Positions 1 to 20,800 of a stretch of 64,000 nucleotides of DNA are shown here, one piece after another. The DNA lies in the NCBI RefSeq assembly GCF_001577835.2, contig NC_029542.1:1810429-1874428 (forward strand), given 5' to 3'. Made by a program: the position numbers and the translations under genes. How positions within the stretch are numbered: position 1 is the first letter of the stretch; each line of letters starts with the position of its first letter. The DNA comes from Coturnix japonica. Its lineage: Eukaryota > Chordata > Aves > Galliformes > Phasianidae. The notes beneath the pieces are model-generated. The model was not told the DNA's origin and made no database searches. It was given only the letters and a program-made list of their open reading frames with translations.

Positions 1-3000
1 CTGGGTTCCTGCTTTGCTCTCAAAATCTACCCCTTGTCTGGGTAGGAGCTCTGGGAAGTGCTGCTTTCGTCCATTGACAACTCATTTTGTCTCATACTGT
101 GTGCTTGGAAAGTTGGTTCCCTTTTTGTTGGCTTCTTGAAAGCTCCTTGTGAAGCTCTGACTAAAAGGAATCTGATTCATGGAAAGGCTGGAGAGGGGAT
201 TTAAGAGAAGGAAAAATAACACTGATTAGAACTTGTGTTTGGGTTTAAATGCCTTTTAACCATGGGAAAATGGGGGATGGGAAGATGAGGATCCTGTTTT
301 AGGTTATGGAGTTAAAGGGGACGTGAGGGCTGAGCTATGGCTCTGAAATCCATTATCTGGGTGTGGGTGAGATGTGGGAAGATGTGCCACTATGCTCTCC
401 AAAAATGCTGCCCTTAGGGTTGGTCTATCAGGGGTGTAAGAGAGGAAGTTCCCAACAATGATGCATCTGGTGAGCTGCAGATAAAGGGGACTTATGGCTG
501 CAGGGCTCAGTGAGGCACTGCTGTAACAATGCACTCCTTGTGTGTTGCAAGAAAGCACAAAGAAAGGTCTTGTCTTTGTCTCCTGCTTCTGCAAATGTGG
601 AATTCATCCACAAATGGGGATGGGGAGAAGACCAGGAGTATTGACCTGATCTGTGGGATGATCCCCAATTGCTGCCCACCTGTAGGTCCCAGCAGATCCC
701 ATTGTGTCTCCCAGCATCTTCCCATTGCAGGGTGCATAGAGATGCTCATGTGGATGAGCCCCATTTATCTCCTGCAAGGAGTGGCTCAATTTATGCCATG
801 ATAAGGACTCAATCCTCTGTCTGCTCCTCCCCAGCCTGGGCTACTGGTGTGTTAACACTGCAGTTGGGGCTGTTATGGTTTTAGCTTTTTGTTGTGCTCT
901 TACCCCCCCGACATCAGCAAAGGTTTCCAAAAAAGGCAATATTTCAGGCACTGTTTGGGGTTGTGCTCGTGGACGGACGTAACAAGCAGTGGAAGAGCGT
1001 CCCACTGCAAGCAGCCGGGCTGTGCAAACTACTCACAGCTCTGCCTCCAACATCTGGAGAGCATTGTCTTAATTTAGCAAATTTAGGGCTTTTTGCTGAG
1101 GGTTTGTTTAATATCCCCGGGGTGGGTGAGGTCTCTGATCCCCCCTCCCTTTTTTTAAAGGCAGAGTGCCCCTTCTTGCACTCTTTCCTTTCCCACCCAG
1201 GGTTAACAGTTACTCCTGCTCTAGGCTTTGGGCAAGAGGGGAATTTTGTTGCTGTTTCTTGTGAGCTCAGTAGAGAACAGCTGACTTTATTTTTCTGGAG
1301 CCCTGACCACCCTTACCAGCTAATGGATGTGCCCACCCAATTACTTTCCCTTAGGGGAAAAGCCAGCTGAATCTTAAAGCTCTGAGATAGCTTTAGAGAG
1401 TATCATGGCAGATTTTCCAGGGTCTCACCTACCCTAAATATCAACTGCTCCATTCCCCTTAGAGAGAAGGGGGAGGCAGTGCTGGGCCAGGGCTTGGTTT
1501 GGAGAAGCTGTGGAAGCTTTTAGCTTGATCTGCAGAGATGTCTATGCCTTGGGTCCTCCCACCAGCTCCCCTGCAGAGAATCCCTCCCTGTATGTGGTTG
1601 CTTACGAGATGAAAATGGAGATGCCCTGGAGACGTGCATTGTGTTGCAGTGGTGATGGGGTGGGATGGGGCTGGTTCTGACAGCACCCTGCCTGGCCCTG
1701 TTCCCTCTTTTGGGGTTTAGAGGTGGAGATTGGGGTGAACCCATTAGATACCCAGTCCCAGAGAGAGCTTGTGCAGGTGGGAGATTGAAACCCTGGTCAG
1801 AGAATGACAGAGTGGGTAAGGGGTTGGAAGGGACCTATGGAAGTCACTGATCCAGCTGCCCAGAGGGGATGTGAGTTGAGGAGCATCTGCAAGGAGCTGT
1901 GGGGTGGTTTGTGATGGAGGTGGGACCCCCTGCCCTGCAGCATCTCCTTCATGGGGAGCCCTTACTGGTGCTGCTGTGCTAGTGGGTCTGGTCTGCCTCT
2001 GAGTCACTCCATCTCCACGTCAACAGCCTTTAGGAAATGGAGAAGGATGGTGGTTCTGGGGTGAAACAGCTTCTGCATGGGTATCTCTTAGTAGGAATTA
2101 TACTGCTGATCCTGGGAGGGATGTGTGCCCTTCTGGAGCACACCAGAATCTCAGGGTATCACCAAAGAGTCCAGAATCATAGTTAAAAACCTTTCTGCCC
2201 ATCTCTCTAGTTCTTTCCCTGCCTGGGACAGGAATGTGTGTAATGACTGATGAGTTCTTTTCTGAGCCCATATCACCTGGGAAAGCTCTTGGTGGCCATG
2301 GGGATATCTCTGGAGGTTCAATGGCCTCAAGGGTTCTGTGCTCTGCAGTGAGAGCCTATGGGGGTGAGCTGGAGGGATGCAGGGAGTTCATGTGGATGGA
2401 CAACGTGTCCTGTGCACCACAGCGTGCTGCGTAGGGAGGAGTGGGAGGCCACCAGGGAGGAACACGCCTGCTGATGTATTTTCTGGCTATTGCTTGTGCT
2501 GAGGGAGGAGAAAAAAGCAGACAAAGGCCACTGCTGATGGGGAGGGCCTCCTGGTGCTTTTTTTGCACTTTTCCTCTTGTTTGCATAAAGCACACAAATC
2601 AATTCCTGGGTTCAGCCCACCTGGATCCAGGGGAAGCAAATAACCTGGGCTGTGGAGCTGTGGTGATGGGGGGAGTAGATCTGCTTCTCTCCCCTCTCGG
2701 GGCTCCAAATGGAGAAAGCTCCGTTCTGTGGGAGGGAAATGGAAGAGCCCCACCGAGGGGAGGGCAGCAGCAGAGGAATTCTTCCCTTATTAGTCTTGAT
2801 GGGAAACGTCACCCATCTCCGGGACTGCCTGGACCCCTCTGTATACCCTGCGATAAGGGCAGGAAGCTTTCTAGGAAATTCAGAGGGGGGGTTGGAGCCC
2901 TGCTGTGACTTCACACTTTCCATTTCCTGCCTCTGACAGACCCTTGATTGCCTCTCCCACAGCCCGGTGACTTTTTGCTCCTTCTCTCCTTATTTGGATC

Positions 3001-3392
3001 TCTTTTCCCTCCTGCTGGGCTCCAGCAGGAAGCCAGGGAGCTGCCGATAAGCAGAGCTGCACTCAGATGGGAGCACTGGGCTTTCCTGCAGCAGAACTGA
3101 CTTCACTTACGTCAAAGTTCCAATGATTGCACTGAACACTGGGGAGAAGTTGGGCCATCTTATCCCAGAGTTTACAAAAGGCAATAACACTATTAAAATA
3201 CCCCAAACAATGCCTGATTCCCTATGCTTTTGCTCTGCTTCACCCTCTTTGTGCACATACAGCCACCCCATTAGAATGATTTCCCTTTTAGCTTTGCCAA
3301 AACCCACAGGTGAGGCTCCAGCTCCTGCATCTCATCTTGGGTTTGGCTCAGTGGAGCTGTCCATATTCTCCTAACCATGTTCTGTCCCACAG
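1..3392 (+). other. ITGB3: ITGB3 intron upstream of exon 3 (partial)
   Basis: No coding exon could be recognised here. The cysteine-rich PSI exon expected just before exon 3 was looked for and not seen, so the stretch is read as the 3' part of the intron between the PSI exon and exon 3. It is moderately GC-rich and has only short chance reading frames. A weak, old CR1-like piece lies near 1795-2000. A pyrimidine-rich acceptor ends it. Confidence 0.7.
1795..2000 (-). mobile_element. Possible old CR1 LINE fragment
   Basis: The start reads like the reverse complement of a CR1 3' end, with a TTGGAAGGGACC-type core followed by a CCAGCTGCCC-type stretch. Similarity fades after about 100 bases, so the far limit is a guess. 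Confidence 0.35.
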
Positions 3393-12313
<8,921 letters not shown>

Positions 12314-13380
12314 GATGCTGCACCCAGCACTGGCTGTGGGATCAACCCAGGGCTGTGGGATCTCCTGGAGTCCAGTTTACAACTTGTGTGTGTCTGCGTG
12401 TTATTTAACAGCCCCTTGGCTGTCTCTGGCCCTACTGTCCGTCACCTCACTGTACTGCAGGGATGTGCTTCCACAGCAAACCTCTCATCCTTACCTCAGT
12501 GGGCCAGCGGCCCCTCCATACACTGAACATGGTGACATGGGCCATTCTGCCTTGGAGAGACTGTGAACTGTGAGGTGCTCATTGGGCAGAGGGGATTTGG
12601 GTAGAACCCAAAGCCATGAGCTGTGTTCTCCTGCATGGTCCATACTGGAGGAACCCACTGAACACCTGCAGCCCCCATGTTGTTGCCTTGTGAGTTGAGG
12701 AATCTCAAGCAAACCGGACCACCCCCACCTTTCTGACATTGCTGTGGTCTGGGACAGTGCAAAGCAATGTCTGAGCTCTGTGTGACCTCATCCTTCCCCC
12801 CATGTACCACCAGCAGTCACCTTCCTGTAGCACCAGCTGTGCTGGTCCCAGTGTCTCCCACCACCCTTCACAAAGCACATGGATGTGTTGTATCCCTTGA
12901 GCTTGGCTCTCTAGGGAGCAACCTCCCAGCCTTTCTCTGTGCTGTTTGAGCTGTATCATGGTACTGTGCTCGGTTTTCTGTGTGGCTCAGGGTCCAGAAG
13001 AGCTGGCAGGGGTCAGGCTCTATCCTGCTGCCTTCAGCTGTGTCTCCTATGGTTTTATCCCCTGTGGAAAAAGATATCCTGGTGGCAGAGCTGGGTCTAC
13101 TGTTGCAATGCCTGCCCCATGCAGGTCCTGGTACCTCTGTTCCCCTTGGTTCTACCAAAAAGCAATGGAGATCCTATGCCCCATGCCCACCTCTAGTGCC
13201 CAAGACTGTCCTGCAGGTGGTGGCTGTGTCCATTGGCCTGTCCACAGCAGAGTGGGAACAGGGGCAGCATCAAGGGTGGTGCTGGGTGGCAGCTGGGGCT
13301 GAGCCTGTGGGTGGGCAGAGATTTGCTGCACCTGTGGGCACTTCCCAGGGCACCAAATAAAAAACCTCAAACACTCAATG
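12314..13380 (+). other. ITGB3: ITGB3 3' UTR
   Basis: About 1 kb of non-coding sequence after the stop. The end is placed a little beyond the only well-placed AATAAA signal. Reading frames inside it are fragmentary. Confidence 0.65.
13356..13361 (+). terminator. ITGB3: ITGB3 poly(A) signal
   Basis: Canonical AATAAA inside an A-rich stretch, about 1.04 kb after the stop codon and just before the TGGA repeat array. Confidence 0.7.
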
Positions 13381-13410
13381 GTGTCATCAGCCAGTGCTTG
13401 CCCAAGTCAG

Positions 13411-13560
13411 TGGATGGATGGATGGATGGATGGATGGATGGATGGATGGATGGGAAAAAAAAACAAAACCGGATGGATGGATGGATGGATGGATGGATGG
13501 ATGGATGGTGGATGGGTGGGTGGATGGATGGGTGGGTGGGTGGGTGGGTGGGTGGATTGG
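13411..13560. repeat. (TGGA)n / (TGGG)n tetranucleotide array
   Basis: About 150 bases of TGGA units. A short A-rich interruption at roughly 13453-13471 splits it, and it drifts into TGGG units at the 3' end. It lies directly behind the ITGB3 poly(A) site. Reading frames through it (W-M-D-G repeats) are a by-product of the period. Confidence 0.95.
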
Positions 13561-14536
13561 CATAGATGTCTCTATGTCTCTCCAGGGGGCTTTTTGGCTC
13601 ACAGAGCAGCCCCAAGTCTACTGCAGCCCAGAGTTCTCCTGGCAGTTTCCACTCTTCACTGCAAGGCAAACAACTCCTGTTCTTCTGCAGGTCTCTGAAA
13701 GTTCTTCAGTGTGCTGGAAAAGCTCCCAAAGGAGGGAAGGTGGGCTGTGACTGCTGTAGAGTCACCGTGGTGGGCAGCTGGGGTGAAGTTGTGTAAGATG
13801 GGAGCAGAGTGCTGCCTGGGCACCCATCATTACTTCGCAAAGGGCTGCAGGGACACCTGGTGGCACCTTCCAAAGTAGCATTTGAGGAGCACAGGAGATG
13901 CTGAAAAACGCAGTTTGAAGGGGTGCAGAGTTGGACTTGTGAGGATGCTGGGGCTGAGTCCTGTAGGGTCATCTCAGTGGCAGCCCCCAGCTGGGGCAGA
14001 ATGGTGGGTTTGGCTCTGACAGCTCCCATTTGCCATGTGGGATGGCCACACTCCACACAGTGGGGTCAAGGGGAGGCTCTGGGGCAGTACTCAATGTCCC
14101 CAGCTGTGCTGGCTGGGGGTCAGGGCTGGGGCTTTCCAGCTAAAAGTGGCTGCATGGGGGGCTGATCCCACTGGGTGTTATGAGCATAGTGCAGGGCTCA
14201 GCAAGCAGCAGCTGGAGGGATGGACCTGTACCTGTATTCAGGCCCTGAATCTTGTCCCCATCCCTGTACCACTCTTATGGAGCTTTATAGTCCCCATTGG
14301 AACCCAGTGCTTGCTGGCACAATGGAGATGAGCCAGGGAATTTTCCAGGCACTCTGTGACATCAGGCAGAATGGTGGCACCAGGCCGTGAGCTTAGTGAC
14401 GGGTGTGCTCTGCCTGGGTATGCCTGAGGCCACCGGGGTAATCAATTGACCAGAGAGGGTAAGCCAGTGGTGAGGTCACTGCAGAGGAGTGACCTGGGTG
14501 CCAGCACAGCCCCAAAGTGCCTCTGTTCACACCAGG
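13561..14536. other. ITGB3-EFCAB3 intergenic stretch
   Basis: About 1 kb, moderately GC-rich. It should hold the EFCAB3 promoter and perhaps a 5' untranslated exon, because the first coding exon is preceded by a possible acceptor (CACACCAG ending at 14536). I see no TATA box or CpG island that marks a start site. Confidence 0.5.
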
Positions 14537-14552
14537 GTCAGCCAAGGAGGAG

Positions 14553-14836
14553 ATGGAGCCCCAGAAGCCATTAAATCCTGACTGCTTTGTGGCCACCGAG
14601 CAGCAGCAACCACAGGATGGTTTGGAAGAAGCTGCCAGCACCAGAGATGTGGCAACCCCCAAGAAGTCCTCCACACCAAGCAGGACCTCTACGTCCAGTA
14701 GAGCCTCCAAATCCAGCAGGACCTCTACATCCAGCAGGATTTCTGTATCCAGCAGAGCCTCCACATCCAGTAGGATTTCTGTGTCCAGCAGAGCCTCCAC
14801 ATCCAGCAGGACCTCCAGAGCTAGCAGGATCTCCAG
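14553..14836 (+). CDS. EFCAB3: EFCAB3 exon 1 (predicted first coding exon)
   Basis: Begins [19 protein letters not shown] and runs into a repetitive S-S-R-x-S tract. The donor AG|GTAAGT is strong. It ends in phase 2, which matches exon 2. The ATG is chosen because the frame is open and the next exon fits. The exon itself may begin at 14537. Confidence 0.7.
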
Positions 14837-17800
14837 GTAAGTGAGGGGATGGATGGAGACTATGCCTGTCCATGTTTTAGGGCTCCTTCACACTCCCTGC
14901 TCACCCTCAAGTCAGAAAAGCTGCAGGATGGGCTGGGGAGGGTGACAGAATGGTGCCTACCTGGCAGGAAGTCAACCCAGCAGTGCATGATCCTGATGGC
15001 TGAGACATACCCACCCAGGCAGGAGGTGCGCAGGACAGGCGTGCCAAAAGTGGATAAAGCAATTCAGGTGAGGGTGGGCAAACCACAAGCCCATCCCATA
15101 CATGTGTCCCACAATCCTAGGGGTGCATCTGGGCCAAAGGTTTGGCTCTGGCAGCTGCTGAGGCCCAGGTTCCTCCTGTTCCTTTCTCTGGGGTTTGATG
15201 GTATGGCTGTTCCCCTGTTCAGACCCCTCACTCCTTTGATGCATCACTCAACAAACGGCACACTCGGCTCAAGAAGAAAACTAAAAGAAAAGATGTGATC
15301 AGCAACCAGAATCAGCTGCGAGCCTCAAGGGACAGCAGTACCATGGAGATCTTCCCCCAGGCAGTGGAGAACAGAACTCCCAGCCTCCCTAAGGTCACAT
15401 CCCAGCACAGGTAATACAGTCTAGCTCTGCCCTCTGGGTGACAAAGGTTCCTGAGGCTCAGGGATGGGCGCTCAACATTAGCATCTTCATTTGTAGGAAA
15501 AGCAAGGTCATATCCAACACATGTGTGGATCCTGATGAGGAAGGGTGGGAGGACCAGGATGTGCTGGAGGTGGAAGGTAACCCCTGGTTCTCCCCACTCA
15601 GTTCAGCCAACTGCCAGGGAAGTGGTGGAGCCATTGTTCTGGAGGCATTCAAGGAATGTGTGGATGTGGCACTTAGGGACATGGTTAGTGGGCACAGTGG
15701 TGATGGGTTGACTGCTGGACTTGATGATCTTAGAGGTCTTTTCCAACCTTAATGATTCTGTGATTTTATAACTGTGTTGATTCTAATGCGTCTCTCTGAA
15801 ATAAATTCAGCATTATTTAGAAACAGGATTCAGGGGCTGTTTCAAATGGAAGAACTTAATGCTGGTGTTCATCCACCCTCACTTCTCCTTCACCCAATGC
15901 AGGGGATGAGGCTGATGTCCACAGTCCAGGCACTGACATGGAGAACAGCCAGGGGATTTGCCCTGCAAAGGAGACTCAGGAGGGGCTGAAACACACTCAG
16001 GCTCACAGTGAGCATGGAGGCACTGCCCTAACCCAGACACGTGAGTGTATCAGCCTTGTCTTCCTTCTCAGATGTGTTTTAGGACACATGGAACATGTGG
16101 TATCTCCCAGAGGTGAAGCTAAAATGCTGCCAGGATTGCCTGGAGTTACAGACCATCCCCACTTCCTGGAGGCAAATGACAAAGATTAGCGTTTGAATAT
16201 GTATCTAATTTCTACTGTAGATTCACTCTCACTTCTCCTTCACCCACTGCAGGGTATCAGGCTGATGTCCACAATCCAGGCACTGCCATGGAGGACAGCC
16301 AGGGGATTTGCCCTGCAGAGAAGGAGACTCAGGAGGGGCTAAAACACACTCAGGCTCACAGTGAGCATGGAGGCACTGCCCTAACCCAGACATGTGAGTG
16401 TATCAGCCTTGTCTTCCTTCTCAGATGCGTTTTAGGACACATGGAACATGTGGTATCTCCCAGAGCTGCTGGCTAAGCTCACCTCTTTCCCTTCCAGTAG
16501 GCAAAGAGGTGAAACGGATCCCACATCTGGAGGCTGGTGGAAGCTTTCACAAGGAAGGTACATAGCAGAGAGCAGCCACCATCCACCCTGTGTGCCACAG
16601 TCAGGATCCTACACAGGGGGACACTGGGCCAAGCCCCTGTAATGCAGAAAATCTCAGTTTCTCATTGAGCTGTGGCATGAGACAAGATCATGTTTAGCTA
16701 ATCTCCCTGCTTTTTAATGCCAGTGAGCTTAGCTGCTGGCAGGATAGGGCCCAGCACCATGAAGACCAACAGCTGTGACCCCAAAAACAGGGCCATGTGG
16801 CTGTACTGGGTGCTTTGAACGAGTGTGAGCAGCCAGAGGTGCTCCTGGAGAAGGAGCGGGGCTGGAGGTTGATCACGGTTTCCCATGAGAAGCCATTTGC
16901 AAAGTGATAACAACTCCAACCCCGCTGAACCTGCACATTTGGGCTGTATTGAGGCTGTTGGTGCTACAGACCACTAGATGGGGATCTCTGTACGCACTCA
17001 GCCAGACTCTTCCCACTTTGCTCCTCATTGCAGCAAGCAGAAGTGTGATTTCTTTTATTAAACCTAAAAATGAACAAAGCTCCTTCTGGTGCAGCTAATC
17101 CAAGGTGTATCCTGTCCCATTCATAACCCAGAAGCACGTTTTCCAGGTGTCTAGGAAACCTGCTGAAGTGAAACACGTTTTCCTGTTTGCAGGCAAGCAG
17201 GTTGATGAAGGAGAGCTGAAGTCTCACCCAGCCCCTATAGGGATGCATTTAGTGGACGTTGATCGCCAGCAGGCACTGAGGGATGTGTCTGTGGAAGGTG
17301 AGTGTGTCAGCACTTTGGGGTGCTCAGGGTTTGGATTGTTTTCCAGGCAAAAGGCTTCAGAATTGGAGATAAAGAGGAGAAAGGAATTGACTTTTATAGT
17401 CAGCACACTGACATTTCCCAAGGCATAAAATAATAGAACAATGCAGCTTGGAAGGCACCTTGGGAAGTCTCTAGTGCCAACTCCTGCTCCAAGCTGGGTC
17501 AGCTGTGAGATCAGTCCAGGTTGCTCTGGGATTTATCCTTTATAGTATCTCCAGGACTGTAATGAGTTAGGGTTAGCTTGAAATGAGAATGCTGTGCTCT
17601 AGGGAATCCTGGATCCCCAGCTTAGATGACTAGCTGGCCAAAAACTTGGGAATCAGTTTCAGGGCAAGATGCTCTAAAATCACCAGACCCTTTGTGGATG
17701 TGTTCTCAGTGTTATCAACTTCCTTTTTGGTAGAAAAACTTAAAGCTGCAGCTAAGGGCCACCCTAAAAGCTCTTGTCTGCCTGTCAGCCCCCCCTTCCT

Positions 17801-20800
17801 CAGGAGTATTTCCCCTTTAGCCATGCTCCATCTCACCCTGTACCCCAGGGGATGCAGCCAACAGTCAGGATCCCAACTCCAGTGTGGGCACTGGGGAGGT
17901 CATCTTATACAAAGAGGAGCTGCAGCAGATCGCCAGACACGCTGCAGGTGGGAACTGGTATCCTTTGTTTTCTGCTTCTGCACAGCCCCTGCAGCCAGAA
18001 ACCCAGAGACCCAGGGAGGCTGCTGGGTGCCTGCAGATGGCAATGGTATGGGATATGCCTTGCACACAGCAGAGGTGAAATTCTCCCTGCTTCCCTTTAA
18101 TCTTGTGTTAAATTTTTGCTTTGCGTTACTTGGCATGAATGGTTCTGTATGTCCTGGCATGACACAAACACCATTCCTCAGTGTATCAAAGGATTTGAGG
18201 TTTTGTGTCTATAGTGTTATAGTACAGCGTAGTGTATGGAGGGAATCACTGGGTGATGAATGACCATGGAGAGGGAATTTAATCTTTCTTGGCCTCAGCA
18301 TCTCACCCTGCCTGGAGGGGAGGGAGTTTCATTGCATTATTGTGGCTAAGGTCCTTTAGATCCTCAGATGGAAAGGGTAGGTGAAAGGCAAAGGAGCCTC
18401 TATTATTATTATTAATAATAACCTTTATTTTTTTGCCAAGTCTCTCTCTGCTGGCTGCCAGCATGGAGAGGAGGTTTCTAACACTTTCTTGTTATAGGTG
18501 GCAGAGTCTTCAGGGATAGTCAGGACGCTGACCCTGCAAAGGAGCTGGATCCTGCTGCTGTGAATGGTAAGGGTCTCTGCCTTCCCTTCACTGCCACTGT
18601 CATGGCTCAAACACCCCCATAGAGCCAGTCACTGCTCCATTCAAACACTGCCCAGCATCTCTTGTAGGAGATGAGGAAAACATTCAAGACCTTGAGTCCA
18701 TCCTGGATCCCACAGCCAGCAAAGTTCACCCGAGCAGCCAGGGGATACACGAAGCCTTGAGACATGTGGAAGGTGAGGGCAGTCTTTTGATACCCTTTAG
18801 AATCCAACAGCTGAGTTTAAAGCCTTCTGCATACGTTCCCTGGTGCTTTTCAAGCAGTGAGGATGTGATGTTAATGCAAGACACATGAGAGAACTGATTC
18901 TATTACAATAATGTAGTGAGTTCCTACTTATATTAAATAGACATGGAGAAAAGTGTCTGTTTGAGAGGGACATATTTGCTCCTCTACCAGTACCACCCTG
19001 CTGCCCTTTTCCCAGTGCTTAACCCTCACCAAGGACTCCATCATGCCTTCACTTAGAAGCAACAAATCTCCAGCCAACGTTTTAGGAAAGCCCCTGGCTC
19101 ACGCAGCAGCTGCCAGTGGTCCAGCACCTCATCCTCCCTGTGCTCTGATGCCCATCATTTCCATTTATCCTTGTTGTTCTTATAGCTGTCTGTTATTTGC
19201 ATTGAAAGCTCTCCTCTCCCCCTGTAGCTGTGAAGAGGAATCTGAGTAAATCCACAAAGGCGGCGAAGAAGGTCCAGCAAACACCCCTGGGAGAAGGTGA
19301 GCAAGATCCCCATAACGAAATCTGCTGCCAGATAACAACAAACAGGATCAGACGAGAGTCCTTCAGAAGAAAACTCTGTGACCACATGTTTTAATGAACT
19401 GCAAATCTGCTGGTAATGAAGCTGCGCAAGGAGAGGCAGACAGACCAGCAGCTGCAGTGCATTTCCAATGGCATGTTGCTACCCACAGCAAAGTCAGCGC
19501 TGTAGTTCCTGAGCCAGAGTTGGGAAAGCACAGATGTGGAGTGGGCTGCAAAGATTTACCTGACACTCCGCCCTCTGTTCCCCTTTTTGCTGCAGCTCTC
19601 CTGCACTGCACAGACCTGGTTTGTCTGTGAGCCACCTCATACTCTTTTTTCCCCCCTCCTAGCAATGATGGCAGGGCTTTTCTCCTCCCTGTGAGCAGGC
19701 AAGATTAATTTCACTAATGTGCTGAAAAGATTTTAAATTCTCTGGAGGACAGAGCTGGAGAAAGGCAAATGATATTAATAACATGGTTCTTATTTAACTC
19801 ATCTCCCTCCATGCCCTGTATGTGCACAGAAGGCAGCAGTACCTTCCTAATATGATTAAGATGGTGTTTAAATTATCCATGCTTAGGTGGAAAATGGTGC
19901 TCAATGAGGCTTTTGTTTGTTTGTTTTCATAGAGGACAAGGATGATGTCAGTAGTGAGGGTTCCATCCTGGCTGCCCTGAACATCCACTCAGCCCTGGAG
20001 GAGCTGAACGAGGCACAAATGGATGGTCAGTGAATCATAGAATTATTGGTGTCAGTTCCCCTCTGTGAACTGTCAGCCTTTGGGTACAAGAGGCAGAGAA
20101 AGGAAAAACAGCCAAAATAGCATCTATAATAGAATGTAGGGAGGTATCGAGTTGTCCCACACGGTGGCTGCTCTGAAGGGAAAGGCAAGGGATATAAGGA
20201 GTATAAGTCATGCTCTGTATCCACCATGGTGGGATAGGAAATCAAATCTTAAGTGTCAAGAAGAAAGAATTCAGGTTTCCCATAGGGAAGGTGCTGCAGC
20301 AGGGGACAGGGGATGCTGGGTGACATAGGATTTCCCTTGCTGGGTGTCCTGCTGCCTGTGGCCAGAAGGATACAGTGAGTTCATGCTGTAGCACAAAACA
20401 GGGAGAAGTGTCATCACGGGGTCCTTCCAGCTCTCCTCCTTGGGATGTTGAAGATGTGAATGCTGGTGAGAGGGAAGCCCATGTAACTGTTTATTTGTGT
20501 CTTTCCATATCCAGAGAAAGCTGCTCTTGCTCCTGGCCATGTTCCCCAAACCCATGTAGGAAAGAAGCTTCCACGAAAGAAGAAAGTGTTAAATCCCCTT
20601 GAGATAGATACAGCCATGTGAGCATGAAGGTGGAAACAGGGAATATGCTGTTGCCTGTTGTACAACTGTGCTTCAGCTGCCGCTCTGTCCATCTCTCTTT
20701 ATCATTCTGTGCATGGCAGTGAACTCCCAGAGACTCCTCAGACAAGAGTTGAGAGTGAAACAGTGAAGAACATGACAAAGCAACAACAGAAAGGTAAATG

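Noticed and set aside
894-1370. 158-codon + frame in the first ITGB3 intron, checked as the missing PSI exon
   Set aside because: It lacks the C-x-x-C-L and W-C pattern of the PSI domain and has no fitting splice borders.
13233-13698. Frames with W-M-D-G and H-P-S-I repeats around the TGGA array
   Set aside because: Tetranucleotide repeats give open frames on both strands. The sequence lies behind the ITGB3 poly(A) signal.
17646-18263. 205-codon + frame over EFCAB3 exon 9
   Set aside because: It is in a different frame from the exon, and the exon borders and phase fit the other frame.
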